Assembly (NCBI RefSeq): GCF_000445445.1
Contig: NZ_ASXP01000001.1
Coordinates: 1,162,501 to 1,226,500, forward strand
Source of the DNA: Sporomusa ovata DSM 2662
Lineage (GTDB): Bacteria > Bacillota > Negativicutes > Sporomusales > Sporomusaceae
DNA: 64,000 nt
Reading direction: 5' to 3'
This document shows positions 35,264 to 44,801 of the stretch, one piece after another. Every line of letters starts with the position of its first letter. Position 1 is the stretch's first letter. The translations under genes were made by a program, and so were the position numbers. The notes below the pieces were generated by a model. That model worked only from the letters and a program-made list of their open reading frames with translations, made no database searches and was not told the DNA's origin.

Positions 35264-36356
35264 AGATAGCCGATATAAGCTGAATACCTTTGATTTGCAG
35301 TTGTTTAATGGCGAAAAAACGGAAGAAGCTACCCCTAAGCGAAAAGCGGATGCTAAGAAAAAGGGGCAAGTTGCCAAAAGTTCTGAGATTAGTTCTGCTT
35401 TCGTTATTCTGGCTGCTTTTTACACGCTTAAATTGGTAGGTGTTGGTGTATATAATGAATTAGCAGGCTACATGACAGCCATTTTGTCTGGTCTGACTAC
35501 CACAGATTTGACGATTAATGCTGTTCAGTTATTATTCTTTAATGTGGGATTAGTTATGGCAAAGACAGTTTTGCCGATTCTCTTAGTTATTATGGTAATA
35601 TCAGTGGTTATTAATTTTATGCAGGTAGGAGTCATTTTTTCAACCGAAGTATTAATGCCGGATTTTAGTAAAATTAATCCGCTATCTGGTTTTGGGCGAC
35701 TATTTTCGAAAAGGTCACTGGTTGAACTTGCCAAAGCTCTTTTTAAAGTAGGTATTATTGGTTATTTTATTTATCGCTTTGCTATTGTTCAAATAAGTGA
35801 TATTTCTAAACTAATTAGCATGGAATTAATTGACTCGCTTAGATTAACAGGTTCGCTAATTATTGATTTAGCTTTTCAAATTATTACGGTTATGATGATT
35901 TTGGCAATATTTGATTATATTTATCAATGGTGGGAACATAATGAAAGTTTGAAGATGTCTAAGGAAGAAGTCAAACAGGAAATGAAACAAACAGAGGGGG
36001 ACCCGCAAATTAAAGGTAAAATCAGGGAAAGGCAGCGGGCGATGGCGATGCGGCGAATGATGCAAGAAATTCCCAAAGCCGATGTAGTCGTTACTAATCC
36101 TACTCATTTGGCGATTGCCCTTAAATATGAGAAAAGTATGGCAGCTCCGGTAGTTTTGGCTAAAGGTCAGGATTTTTTGGCTGAGCGTATCAAACAAATT
36201 GCACGGGATAATAAAGTTGTTGTTGTAGAGAATAAGTCGTTAGCCCGTGCCTTATACCCTGTGGTAGAGATTGGCGATGTTATACCTGCTGAGTTATATC
36301 AAGCGGTTGCAGAAGTTCTGGCTTATGTATATCGTTTGAAGAAACGCTTGTCCTAG
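35211..36356 (+). CDS. flhB: Flagellar export switch protein FlhB
   Basis: A 381-residue export component that changes substrate specificity when the hook is complete. A longer hydrophilic N-terminus ending in LQLFNGEKTEEATPKRKADA is typical of clostridial FlhB. Four membrane helices follow. The cytoplasmic domain has the autocleavage motif TNPTH, with cleavage expected after Asn296. GTG 35211 lies eight bases after GGAGGTGG inside the 3' end of fliR, giving an unusually long 53-bp overlap; the site makes this start credible. Confidence 0.95.
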   Translation: MKAFIICTASWKVLPQVKDSRYKLNTFDLQLFNGEKTEEATPKRKADAKKKGQVAKSSEISSAFVILAAFYTLKLVGVGVYNELAGYMTAILSGLTTTDLTINAVQLLFFNVGLVMAKTVLPILLVIMVISVVINFMQVGVIFSTEVLMPDFSKINPLSGFGRLFSKRSLVELAKALFKVGIIGYFIYRFAIVQISDISKLISMELIDSLRLTGSLIIDLAFQIITVMMILAIFDYIYQWWEHNESLKMSKEEVKQEMKQTEGDPQIKGKIRERQRAMAMRRMMQEIPKADVVVTNPTHLAIALKYEKSMAAPVVLAKGQDFLAERIKQIARDNKVVVVENKSLARALYPVVEIGDVIPAELYQAVAEVLAYVYRLKKRLS

Positions 36357-36376
36357 TAGAAGGAGCGATAAAATAG

Positions 36377-38446
36377 ATGGCTGTTATTCGAGAATCTAAA
36401 TTATTTACAAATCTGGAAAAATACAGTGACGTCATGGTAGCTGTGTTTATTATTACTATTGTCGGCATGATGATTATTCCGCTGCCAACAATGTTACTTG
36501 ACCTCTTGTTGACACTAAATATTACGTTGGCTGTAATTATTGTAATGGTGGCTATTTATAATATTGAGCCTTTAGATTTTTCAGTATTTCCATCATTGCT
36601 TTTAATTGCTACCTTATTTCGGTTGGCGCTTAATGTATCTTCTACCCGTCTTATTTTGCTTGAGGGCCATGCAGGGGAAGTCATTGCTGCTTTCGGTAAT
36701 TTTGTAGTTGGCGGTAATGCGGTAGTTGGTTTTATTGTATTTGTTATTTTGATTATCATTCAGTTTATTGTAATCACCAAAGGCGCCGAACGTGTCGCTG
36801 AAGTTGCCGCACGTTTTACTTTGGATGCTATGCCAGGTAAGCAAATGAGCATTGATGCTGACCTGAATGCCGGGCTTATTTCGGATAAGGACGCGCGTGA
36901 ACGACGCAGTAATATTCAGCGGGAAGCTGATTTTTATGGTGCGATGGATGGTGCCAGTAAATTTGTTAAAGGCGATGCCATTGCAGCTATTATTATTATT
37001 GTAATAAATATTGTCGGTGGTTTTATTATTGGGATGGTGCAGCGTGACCTGGATGTGCTGCAAGCGCTTCATACGTATACGTTATTGACGGTAGGTGAAG
37101 GTTTGGTTAATCAGATACCGGCGTTATTGATATCTACGGCTACCGGTATAGTGGTAACCAGAGCTGCTTCCGATTCTAATCTAGGCTCAGATCTTACTCG
37201 TCAGCTTATCAATAATCCCCGCGTTTTCTTTATCGCTTGCGGGGTATTATTGCTTTTAGGCTTGATACCAGGGTTGCCTGGTATTCCGTTCTTGACGATC
37301 AGTTTGCTTACTGGTGTCATTGGTTATGCACTCGTAAAAACTCAACAAACAGATGTTCAAACCGAAATGTCTCAACAAGAGGAAATCGAAAAAGAAGAGG
37401 TCCGTAAGCCCGAAAATATCATTGCTTTGCTGCAGGTTGATCCGATGGAATTGGAGATTGGTTATAGTCTTATTCCGCTTGTTGATGTTAGCCAAGGCGG
37501 TGATTTATTAGACCGGGTGGTTATGATTCGTCGCCAGTGTGCATTAGAACTGGGGCTTATTGTGCCAACAATACGAATTCGCGATAATATTCAATTAAAA
37601 CCTAGTATCTATGTAATTAAATTAAAAGGGATTGAAATTGCCAGAGGCGAATTAATGTTAGATCACTTTTTAGCGATGGATTCAGGGGCGGCTTTTGAAT
37701 CAGTGCCTGGAATTGAGACTGTGGAACCGGCTTTTGGGTTGCCGGCGCTGTGGATTCAAGAGACTTATCGTGAGCAAGCTGAGCTTGCGGGTTATACGGT
37801 AGTTGACCCGGTATCTGTTTTGGCAACACATCTTACTGAGATTATCAGAAGCCATGCTGCTGAGATTCTAGGGCGGCAAGAAGTACAAACCCTGGTTGAG
37901 TCTGTTAAACAAAATAATGCAGCTGTAGTCGAGGAATTGACACCTAATCTCTTATCAATTGGTGAAATTCAAAAAATATTGGGAAATTTGTTACGTGAAA
38001 AAATTTCTATTAGAGATTTGGTAACAATCTTTGAGACAGCGGCTGATTATGCTCAATTAACAAAAGATACGGAGATTCTAACTGAGTATGTCAGGCATGC
38101 GCTTTCTCGTCAAATATCCCGTCAATTTGTAAATAATAATATTTTAACCTGTTTAACAGTTGATCCGCAGTTGGAAAACATGATCGTCAATTCAGTACAG
38201 CGCACTGAACAAGGTTCCTATGTTGCATTAGAACCGAAAGTGGTGCAAGCTGTAATTACTAGTCTTACAAATGAACTTTCTAAGCTGACTAATATGGGTT
38301 ATCAGCCGGTAGTTCTTACAAATCCGGGAGCCAGGCTATATTTCCGCAAACTTACAGAACGTGTAGCGCCAAATTTAACGGTCTTATCCTATGCTGAATT
38401 AGATCCAAAAGCTGAAGTACAGGCACTAGGGATGGTGAAATTGTAA
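36377..38446 (+). CDS. flhA: Flagellar export protein FlhA
   Basis: A 689-residue export-gate protein. The N-terminal half has about eight membrane helices and the FHIPEP motif region: FRLALNVSSTRLILL, then KGAERVAEVAARFTLDAMPGKQMSIDADL (the most conserved cytoplasmic loop), and INQ-type VNQIPALLISTATG. The C-terminal half (about 345-689) forms the cytosolic nonamer ring that receives chaperone-substrate complexes. The stop is one base before the flhF TTG start. Confidence 0.97.
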   Translation: MAVIRESKLFTNLEKYSDVMVAVFIITIVGMMIIPLPTMLLDLLLTLNITLAVIIVMVAIYNIEPLDFSVFPSLLLIATLFRLALNVSSTRLILLEGHAGEVIAAFGNFVVGGNAVVGFIVFVILIIIQFIVITKGAERVAEVAARFTLDAMPGKQMSIDADLNAGLISDKDARERRSNIQREADFYGAMDGASKFVKGDAIAAIIIIVINIVGGFIIGMVQRDLDVLQALHTYTLLTVGEGLVNQIPALLISTATGIVVTRAASDSNLGSDLTRQLINNPRVFFIACGVLLLLGLIPGLPGIPFLTISLLTGVIGYALVKTQQTDVQTEMSQQEEIEKEEVRKPENIIALLQVDPMELEIGYSLIPLVDVSQGGDLLDRVVMIRRQCALELGLIVPTIRIRDNIQLKPSIYVIKLKGIEIARGELMLDHFLAMDSGAAFESVPGIETVEPAFGLPALWIQETYREQAELAGYTVVDPVSVLATHLTEIIRSHAAEILGRQEVQTLVESVKQNNAAVVEELTPNLLSIGEIQKILGNLLREKISIRDLVTIFETAADYAQLTKDTEILTEYVRHALSRQISRQFVNNNILTCLTVDPQLENMIVNSVQRTEQGSYVALEPKVVQAVITSLTNELSKLTNMGYQPVVLTNPGARLYFRKLTERVAPNLTVLSYAELDPKAEVQALGMVKL

Positions 38447-38447
38447 G

Positions 38448-39545
38448 TTGAAAGTTAAACTATTTACCGCATATAACATGCCGGAAGCAATGGCTCAGGT
38501 AAAGCAGGATTTAGGACGAGAGGCTGTTATCTTGCATACCCGCCGGTTTAAAAGAGGGGGAATTTTTGGTTTTTTCGGCAAAGAAATGGTAGAAATTATG
38601 GCAGCCATAGATACTGTTCAGCCCCCGATTGTCGAGAAAAAGCAGTCCATCATTTCTACTCCGCCTGTAGTCAATATTGATGACACAAAAATAACGGCGT
38701 TGCAGACTGAAATGGCTACTATGCGAAAAATGATAGAACAGATGGTAGGCCAAGTTGTTAAAAGTGGTAACGAATTATCACCGCTGATGGACTTATTAAT
38801 TAAGAATGATATTGATCCGGTGATTGCTGCCAACCTAATTAAGGGATTGCCAGATGAAAACTCGATTGTTGGTGGCGATCAGGGGAGTGTTCGTAAGCTT
38901 TTAGTTGACCGTATTATTAATTACTTCCCAAAAATTGACGGAATTGATATAATGCCTTCAGGCTGTAAGACGGTGGCGTTGATCGGTCCGACCGGTGTTG
39001 GGAAAACGACAACTATTGCTAAGTTAGCCGCTAATTTTGTTTTAAAAGAGGGATATAAGGTAGCACTTTTGACCGCTGATACGTATCGGATTGCAGCTGT
39101 TGAGCAGTTAAAAATTTATGGTGATATTATTGGTGTACCCATTGAAATTGTATATTCGCCTGATGAGTTTAAGGCTGCTCTTTGCCGTCATCAGGATAAA
39201 GATTTGGTGCTAGTGGATACCGCTGGCCGCAGTCCCAGCAATCAATGCCAATTAGCGGAACTCCAGGCATTATTGTCAGTGGATCCGGATATTGAAACAC
39301 ATCTTGTTTTGAGTACTACAACCAAATATCGTGACATCTTAGAAATAGTAAATAAATTTTCGATTTGTTCGCCACAAAAATTTTTATTTACAAAAGTGGA
39401 TGAAGCAAGTAATTTGGGAACTATCTTAAATTTGGTATATCATTTTCCGGCATCTTTATCCTATATGACTACAGGACAAAGCGTTCCCGATGATATTGAG
39501 TTAATTAGTTCAACCAAATTAGCGAATATGATTTTGAGGGATTAA
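38448..39545 (+). CDS. flhF: Flagellar biosynthesis GTPase FlhF
   Basis: A 365-residue SRP-type GTPase that sets the position and number of flagella. The N-terminal B domain (about 1-75; TAYNMPEAMAQVKQDLG) and a helical N domain precede the G domain (about 170-365). G1 is GPTGVGKTTTIAKLAA (about 183-198), with LLTADTYRIAAVEQL and LVDTAGRSP following. TTG start at 38448, one base after the flhA stop. It forms a functional pair with flhG, which starts one base after its own stop. Confidence 0.96.
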   Translation: MKVKLFTAYNMPEAMAQVKQDLGREAVILHTRRFKRGGIFGFFGKEMVEIMAAIDTVQPPIVEKKQSIISTPPVVNIDDTKITALQTEMATMRKMIEQMVGQVVKSGNELSPLMDLLIKNDIDPVIAANLIKGLPDENSIVGGDQGSVRKLLVDRIINYFPKIDGIDIMPSGCKTVALIGPTGVGKTTTIAKLAANFVLKEGYKVALLTADTYRIAAVEQLKIYGDIIGVPIEIVYSPDEFKAALCRHQDKDLVLVDTAGRSPSNQCQLAELQALLSVDPDIETHLVLSTTTKYRDILEIVNKFSICSPQKFLFTKVDEASNLGTILNLVYHFPASLSYMTTGQSVPDDIELISSTKLANMILRD

Positions 39546-39546
39546 A

Positions 39547-40428
39547 ATGAGTGATCAAGCTGAGAAATTGCGTCAAATGACACTACATTCTTCAATTCCG
39601 ACAAGTCCGATTATTAAGCAAAATGCTAAGAGCCGGGTAATCACAGTTACCAGTGGTAAAGGCGGTGTAGGAAAAACTAATTTTACCGTAAACCTCGCGC
39701 TTGCTTTAGCCGCACTTAACAAAAAGGTATTGGTAATTGATGCTGACTTAGGGATGGCTAATGTTGAAGTGGTACTGGGTTGTTCAGCCACTTATACTAT
39801 TCTTAATTTATTGGAAGATGGTATGAAGATTGCTGATATTGCCACAGAAGGTCCGCACGGCATTAAGTTTATGGCCGGCGGTTCTGGTATTTATCATCTG
39901 GCCAATTTAAGCGATGTCCATTTAAACCATATAATAGGCCAAATATCTTTATTTGATAATTGGGCTGACTTTATTTTAATTGATACAGGAGCTGGAATCA
40001 GCCGCAATGTTTTAAAATTTGTTGTGGCCGCTGATGAAGTTATTATTATTACGACACCAGAGCCCACCGCAATTACTGATGCCTATGCGATGGTGAAAGC
40101 CTATGCCGGGCAAAAGGGGACGGCGCCGCTTAAACTGGTGATTAACCGTATTGTAGATCGTGATGAAGGTCAAATGGTTGTTGATAAATTGATGCGAGTC
40201 TCTCAGCGATTTCTCAATGTAGCCATTGAGCATCTTGGATATGTTTATGAAGACCGTAATCTGGTAAAGGCTGTTAAAAGCCAAATACCACTATTGATAT
40301 CGTTTCCAGAAGCGATATCATCCCGTTGTATTGAAGATATCGCACAACAAATACTTCGTGGTGAAAATGTACAGCAAAAGCCCCGCGGAATGAAAGGATT
40401 TTTTTATAAGTTTTTAGAATATATGTAG
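39547..40428 (+). CDS. flhG: MinD-like ATPase FlhG (YlxH)
   Basis: A 293-residue ParA/MinD-family ATPase that activates FlhF GTPase and limits flagellar number. The N-terminal residues (LRQMTLHS) resemble the FlhF-activating peptide. The deviant Walker A TSGKGGVGKTNF lies at about 35-46, the switch DADLGMANVEVVLG at about 63-76, and DTGAGIS is Walker B-like. A basic amphipathic C-terminus (MKGFFYKFLEYM) should bind membrane when ATP-bound. Position after flhF is canonical. Confidence 0.96.
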   Translation: MSDQAEKLRQMTLHSSIPTSPIIKQNAKSRVITVTSGKGGVGKTNFTVNLALALAALNKKVLVIDADLGMANVEVVLGCSATYTILNLLEDGMKIADIATEGPHGIKFMAGGSGIYHLANLSDVHLNHIIGQISLFDNWADFILIDTGAGISRNVLKFVVAADEVIIITTPEPTAITDAYAMVKAYAGQKGTAPLKLVINRIVDRDEGQMVVDKLMRVSQRFLNVAIEHLGYVYEDRNLVKAVKSQIPLLISFPEAISSRCIEDIAQQILRGENVQQKPRGMKGFFYKFLEYM

Positions 40429-40438
40429 TAGTCCTCAA

Positions 40439-41119
40439 ATGGGGGGTGTCGTTATTAGTAGTGAGTCAAGAGATATTTTTAAAATTAATCAACGTATTAA
40501 AGTAATTGTTCCTGACCGAAGTGGTCTTGCAGAGCAATACCGCAGCCGGATTGAAGATATAACTGCTGAGAATATGGTGATAGCTATGCCAATGAGTAAG
40601 GGCGTTCCTGTCAGATTGCAGCAAGGTGATATTTTCTTCGGACGGACAGTGATTAACCACATGGCTTTTGAATTTACCAGCTCTCTGCTCAGCAGACAGA
40701 TTAACCCGTTGCCTGTATGGATGATTGTCTTGCCTTATAATATAAAAAAAATTCAGCAAAGGGCTTTTGTCAGGATTGATTTGACTATACTTGTTCAAAT
40801 TAGAGCGATTGATGCTAATGAAATGCTTGATGATACAATAATTAACGCTTCAACAAAAGATATTAGTGGTGGTGGTGTACAAATTGTTACTGGTCACAAA
40901 TGGCCTATTGGAACTAAATTGATGGTGACAATTCATTATCCGCAGATTGGTGCTCTTACTTTTAAAAGTGAAGTGGTTAGGGTGTTTCAGCCGCAGCATG
41001 AACTTGCGGTATTCTGGGTGGGGATAAGATTTCTTGAAATTGCCGAAAAAGACCGTAGTAATATTATCAAGTTTATTTTTAAAAAACAGCTTGAACAGCG
41101 CCGCAAAGAGTTGGAATAA
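40439..41119 (+). CDS. PilZ-domain c-di-GMP receptor (YcgR/YpfA-like flagellar brake)
   Basis: A protein of up to 226 residues with an N-terminal YcgR-like domain (about 1-100) and a C-terminal PilZ domain (about 103-215). The c-di-GMP-binding motifs are present: RxxxR in QQRAFVRIDL and (D/N)xSxxG in KDISGGGVQI. Such proteins bind c-di-GMP and slow the motor; the location between flhG and cheB supports that. The start is unclear: ATG 40439 directly precedes the only good ribosome binding site (GGGGGGTG, 40441-40448), which would better serve the in-frame ATT at 40454. Confidence 0.85.
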   Translation: MGGVVISSESRDIFKINQRIKVIVPDRSGLAEQYRSRIEDITAENMVIAMPMSKGVPVRLQQGDIFFGRTVINHMAFEFTSSLLSRQINPLPVWMIVLPYNIKKIQQRAFVRIDLTILVQIRAIDANEMLDDTIINASTKDISGGGVQIVTGHKWPIGTKLMVTIHYPQIGALTFKSEVVRVFQPQHELAVFWVGIRFLEIAEKDRSNIIKFIFKKQLEQRRKELE

Positions 41120-41143
41120 CTAAAAGGTATTGGTGGTGATTTT

Positions 41144-42193
41144 TTGATAAAAGTGCTGGTTGTTGATGATTCTGTGTTCATGCGTAAGCTGTTAGGTGAT
41201 TTATTTTCTAATGAAGCTGATTTTACTGTTATTGAGACTGCACGCAACGGTAAAGATGCAATTGATAAAGCAAAACGCCTGAAGCCTGACTTAATTACTC
41301 TTGATGTGGAGATGCCGATTGTGGATGGTCTTAAGGCCTTAGAAATAATTATGTCAGAATGCCCTACCCCGGTAGTTATGATCAGTAGCTTGACGAAAGC
41401 AGGCGCTATTGCTACTTTGCGGGCACTTGAACTAGGTGCTGTTGATTTTGTTGCTAAAACGGCAGGACCTATCTCTAATATAACGGATGTGCGAGCTGAA
41501 ATACTTGCTAAATGTCGGGCTGCTGTTAGAGCGAATGTATCGCAGCTTACAAAAACGCAAACTATCAACCATATGCCGACGACGAAACAGGTGTATTCGT
41601 CACCAGGTGTACAAACGGAAGAACGAATAATTGCTATTGGCACTTCGACAGGTGGGCCGCGGGCTTTGCAAGAAGTTATAACTAAAATTCCCGGCAATAT
41701 TCCCTGTGGAATTGTTATAGTCCAGCATATGCCGCCAGGATTTACTAAGTCACTCGCGGAACGGCTGAACTCATTATCTGCTGTAACAGTGAAGGAAGCC
41801 GAACATAATGATGTTGTGTGCCCAGGACTTGTGTTGATTGCACCAGGAGATTATCATATGCTGCTTGCAAAAGAAGGTGGTAAGGTACTTGTTAAGCTTA
41901 ACCAAAACCCTCCCATTAGCGGACATAGACCAGCAGTAGATCCTTTACTAGAATCAGTAGCCCGTATTTTTGGCAGTAAGGCAATCGGGGTTATTTTAAC
42001 CGGTATGGGCCATGATGGTACAAAAGGTATCCAAGCAATTAAACATCAAAATGGCAAGACAATTGCGGAAGATCAATCAACGGCAGTTGTATTTGGAATG
42101 CCTAAATCAGCTATTGAAGCAGGTGTAGTTGATAGGGTAGCACCCATTACTGGTATAACCGCTGAAATTCTTAGAGCTTTAGCTAAACAATAA
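41144..42193 (+). CDS. cheB: Chemotaxis protein-glutamate methylesterase CheB
   Basis: A 349-residue two-domain enzyme that removes methyl groups from, and deamidates, chemoreceptors. The receiver domain has Asp8/Asp9 and phospho-acceptor Asp54 (LITLDVEMP). The C-terminal esterase domain holds the full catalytic triad: Ser168 (GTSTGGPRAL), His195 (IVQHMPPGF) and Asp291 (GMGHDGT). TTG start at 41144. No cheR lies in the window, so the opposing methyltransferase must be elsewhere. Confidence 0.97.
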   Translation: MIKVLVVDDSVFMRKLLGDLFSNEADFTVIETARNGKDAIDKAKRLKPDLITLDVEMPIVDGLKALEIIMSECPTPVVMISSLTKAGAIATLRALELGAVDFVAKTAGPISNITDVRAEILAKCRAAVRANVSQLTKTQTINHMPTTKQVYSSPGVQTEERIIAIGTSTGGPRALQEVITKIPGNIPCGIVIVQHMPPGFTKSLAERLNSLSAVTVKEAEHNDVVCPGLVLIAPGDYHMLLAKEGGKVLVKLNQNPPISGHRPAVDPLLESVARIFGSKAIGVILTGMGHDGTKGIQAIKHQNGKTIAEDQSTAVVFGMPKSAIEAGVVDRVAPITGITAEILRALAKQ

Positions 42194-42223
42194 ACATAAA
42201 TCGTGATACGGGGGTGTAGATGA

Positions 42224-44284
42224 ATGGATATCAATCAGTATATGGGAATGTTTTTAGAAGAATCGCGTGAGCACCTTCAAGCCTTAAATAGTTGTTTGCT
42301 TGATCTTGAAAATGATCCTGGCAATTTAAATGTACTTGATGAAATATTTAGAAGTGCTCATACCATTAAAGGTATGTCTGCTACCATGGGATTTACTACT
42401 ATTGCGGAGCTTACACATGAGATGGAAAATGTTCTTGATTTGCTTCGTAAAGGGACACTGCAGGCAAATGATGATATTACTGATATTTTATTTAAATGTG
42501 TTGATACCTTGGAGCAGCTAGTCGAAAACGTATCCTCGAATTCTGATACGCCTATTGAGATTAAACCGCTCATTTCCAAACTCACAGCAATTGCTAAAGG
42601 TGAGCCGTGTTCGGTATCTGAACAACACTCTGTGCAGGTTGCAGCAACGCCGGAAGCGGAATCTATTTCAGTTCAAAACGTCAATCTTGATGAAACAGAG
42701 CTCAATGTTGTTAAAGCTGCAAGAAAGCAAGGCATTGAGTGTTATGAAGTTCATATTGATTTGCGGGCAGGATGTCTCCTTAAATCTGCCAGGGCATATA
42801 TGGTAATGAACGCATTAGAAGAACTTGGTGAGGTTATTAAGAGTGTTCCAACTGTTGAAGAATTGGAAAAAGAAAACTTCGACAATTCTTTCCAGGTTAG
42901 TGTTTTGACAAGTGTTAATGCGGAGAATATTGAAACAGCTGTTCTCAATATTTCAGAAGTTGAAAAAGTTGCTGTTATTCCAGTGATAATTCCGGAAACT
43001 ACCGAAAAATCAGCCGCAATCCCAGAGGCTCAAGCAGATAAACCAACTGTCGGCAAACAGGATAAAAGTGTCTCTGGTGACAAACCGGAAAAACCGGCTG
43101 CTAATGAACAACATAATGATAAAAAGCTTAAAAGTGGTCAATCAGTAAGAGTTGACATTGATAAATTGGATAGTTTGCTTAACCTTGTTGGAGAATTAGT
43201 TATTAACAAGACCCGGCTGGAGCAAATTGGATTAACACACAGACTTACTGATCTTGTCGAAACGATTGAACAAATGGATAGGGTAACGACAGATTTGCAG
43301 TCAGTAGTCATGAAAGTTCGGATGGTTCCTGTTGGTCAGGTGTTTAATCGTTTTCCACGAATGGTTAGAGACTTGTCACGCGAATTAAATAAAGAGATTA
43401 ACCTCATTATTCAGGGGGAGGAAACAGAGCTTGACCGTACTGTAATCGATGAAATTGGCGATCCTTTAGTTCATCTTTTGAGAAACTCGATTGATCATGG
43501 TGTTGAACATCCGGCTGAACGGCAAGCCAAAGGCAAGAATCCTGTTGGTGAAGTTCGCCTGATTGCCCGTCATGAAGGTAATAATGTTATTATTATGGTT
43601 GAAGATGATGGAAAAGGCATTAATGCCGATACTATCAAACAAAAGGCTGTGGAGCGGGGGATGATTACGCAAGCTGAAGCTGATAAGCTTGAAGCAGCTG
43701 AAGCTGTTCGACTTGTGTTTTTGCCTGGTTTCTCGACGGCTGAAACAGTAACCGATGTTTCAGGACGTGGCGTTGGCATGGATGCTGTTAAGACTAAAAT
43801 TGAATCATTAGGCGGCATGGTAGATGTTGAGACCAAAATTAATATGGGTAGTAAATTCAAGATTCGACTGCCACTAACATTGGCTATTATTCAGGCATTA
43901 TTAGTGAAAGTATGTGAAGAAATTTATGCTATTCCGCTTGGCTCCATTGATAGCACCATTAATATTACACCCCAGGATATAAAAACAATTCAAAATCAAG
44001 AGGTTATTTTACTTAGAGGCCAAATCATTCCCATAGTTCGTTTGGCAAATGTGCTTAATGTCGCTAATACTTGCCAGCATAGTCAGGAAGAATTATTTGT
44101 AGTAATCGTTCATATTGGGGAAGAGCGTGCCGGGATCATTGTAGATACGCTTATTGGGCAACAAGAAATAGTAATTAAATCTATGGGGAAATTATTAGCT
44201 GGAATTAAGGTTATTGCCGGCGCTACTATTCTAGGTAATGGTCAAGTAGCACTTATCTTAGATGTTGGGGCGCTAAAACAGTAA
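42224..44284 (+). CDS. cheA: Chemotaxis histidine kinase CheA
   Basis: A 686-residue kinase at the centre of chemotaxis. The P1 domain carries the phosphorylated His46 (RSAHTIKGMSAT). A P2 domain occupies about 160-250, followed by an Ala/Lys/Pro-rich linker and the P3 dimerisation helices (about 305-370; VDIDKLDSLLNLVGELVINK). The P4 ATP-binding domain has the N box HLLRNSIDHGVEHP, G1 VEDDGKGI and G2 GRGVGMDAVK. The P5 CheW-like domain runs to the end. The architecture is complete. cheW follows after 18 bp. Confidence 0.98.
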   Translation: MDINQYMGMFLEESREHLQALNSCLLDLENDPGNLNVLDEIFRSAHTIKGMSATMGFTTIAELTHEMENVLDLLRKGTLQANDDITDILFKCVDTLEQLVENVSSNSDTPIEIKPLISKLTAIAKGEPCSVSEQHSVQVAATPEAESISVQNVNLDETELNVVKAARKQGIECYEVHIDLRAGCLLKSARAYMVMNALEELGEVIKSVPTVEELEKENFDNSFQVSVLTSVNAENIETAVLNISEVEKVAVIPVIIPETTEKSAAIPEAQADKPTVGKQDKSVSGDKPEKPAANEQHNDKKLKSGQSVRVDIDKLDSLLNLVGELVINKTRLEQIGLTHRLTDLVETIEQMDRVTTDLQSVVMKVRMVPVGQVFNRFPRMVRDLSRELNKEINLIIQGEETELDRTVIDEIGDPLVHLLRNSIDHGVEHPAERQAKGKNPVGEVRLIARHEGNNVIIMVEDDGKGINADTIKQKAVERGMITQAEADKLEAAEAVRLVFLPGFSTAETVTDVSGRGVGMDAVKTKIESLGGMVDVETKINMGSKFKIRLPLTLAIIQALLVKVCEEIYAIPLGSIDSTINITPQDIKTIQNQEVILLRGQIIPIVRLANVLNVANTCQHSQEELFVVIVHIGEERAGIIVDTLIGQQEIVIKSMGKLLAGIKVIAGATILGNGQVALILDVGALKQ

Positions 44285-44302
44285 AAAGGGGAGGGAAGAA
44301 GA

Positions 44303-44767
44303 GTGTCTGAACTAACATATTCTGGTAATGATATTCAGTTAGTAGTATTTAAATTAGGGCGCGAGGAGTATGGTGTCAGTATTCTGCAAGTTCAAGAGAT
44401 CAAGCGAATAACGGAGATTACCCGGGTTCCTCATTCACCTGATTATATTAAAGGTGTAATGAATTTACGCGGTAGTATTTTGCCTGTTATTGATTTGAAG
44501 AAAAGACTTAATTTACCTCCGGAAGAGTATACGGAAGATACGCGAATTATTATTATAAAAGTTGAAGATATAGTGGTTGGCATGATTGTCGATGCTGTGT
44601 CTGAAGTAACAACAATTGACCAAAATAATATTGAGCCACCGCAAGCGGTGGTGGGTGGTATTGCTGGAGATTATTTAAGTGGTGTAGGTAAATTAGATAA
44701 TCGACTGTTAATATTACTTAATACGGATGCAATTATTGGTGTGGGTCAAGAAGTTAAAGCTAGTTAA
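44303..44767 (+). CDS. cheW: Chemotaxis coupling protein CheW
   Basis: A 154-residue adaptor that links receptors to CheA. It consists of one CheW domain, with FKLGREEYGVSILQVQEI at the start, the hallmark RVPHSPDYIKGVMNLRGSILPVIDL at about 41-65, and VVGMIVDAVSEV. GTG start at 44303 after a GGGGAGGG site. Confidence 0.97.
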   Translation: MSELTYSGNDIQLVVFKLGREEYGVSILQVQEIKRITEITRVPHSPDYIKGVMNLRGSILPVIDLKKRLNLPPEEYTEDTRIIIIKVEDIVVGMIVDAVSEVTTIDQNNIEPPQAVVGGIAGDYLSGVGKLDNRLLILLNTDAIIGVGQEVKAS

Positions 44768-44801
44768 TAGTTAGGTGTAGATAGCAAAGGGGTGGCAAAA
44801 C

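Noticed and set aside
35262..35276. Sigma-28-like GCCGATAT -10 box in flhB
   Set aside because: The required TAAA box is not 15 bp upstream, and the site lies in coding sequence with no gene start nearby.
36614..37072. 152-residue - strand ORF opposite flhA
   Set aside because: Asn/Ile/Lys-rich translation typical of the complement of a membrane-protein gene; flhA is strongly conserved on +.
40987..41697. 236-residue - strand ORF overlapping the PilZ gene and cheB
   Set aside because: It lies opposite two clearly conserved genes, shows no recognisable domain and has no operon context on -.
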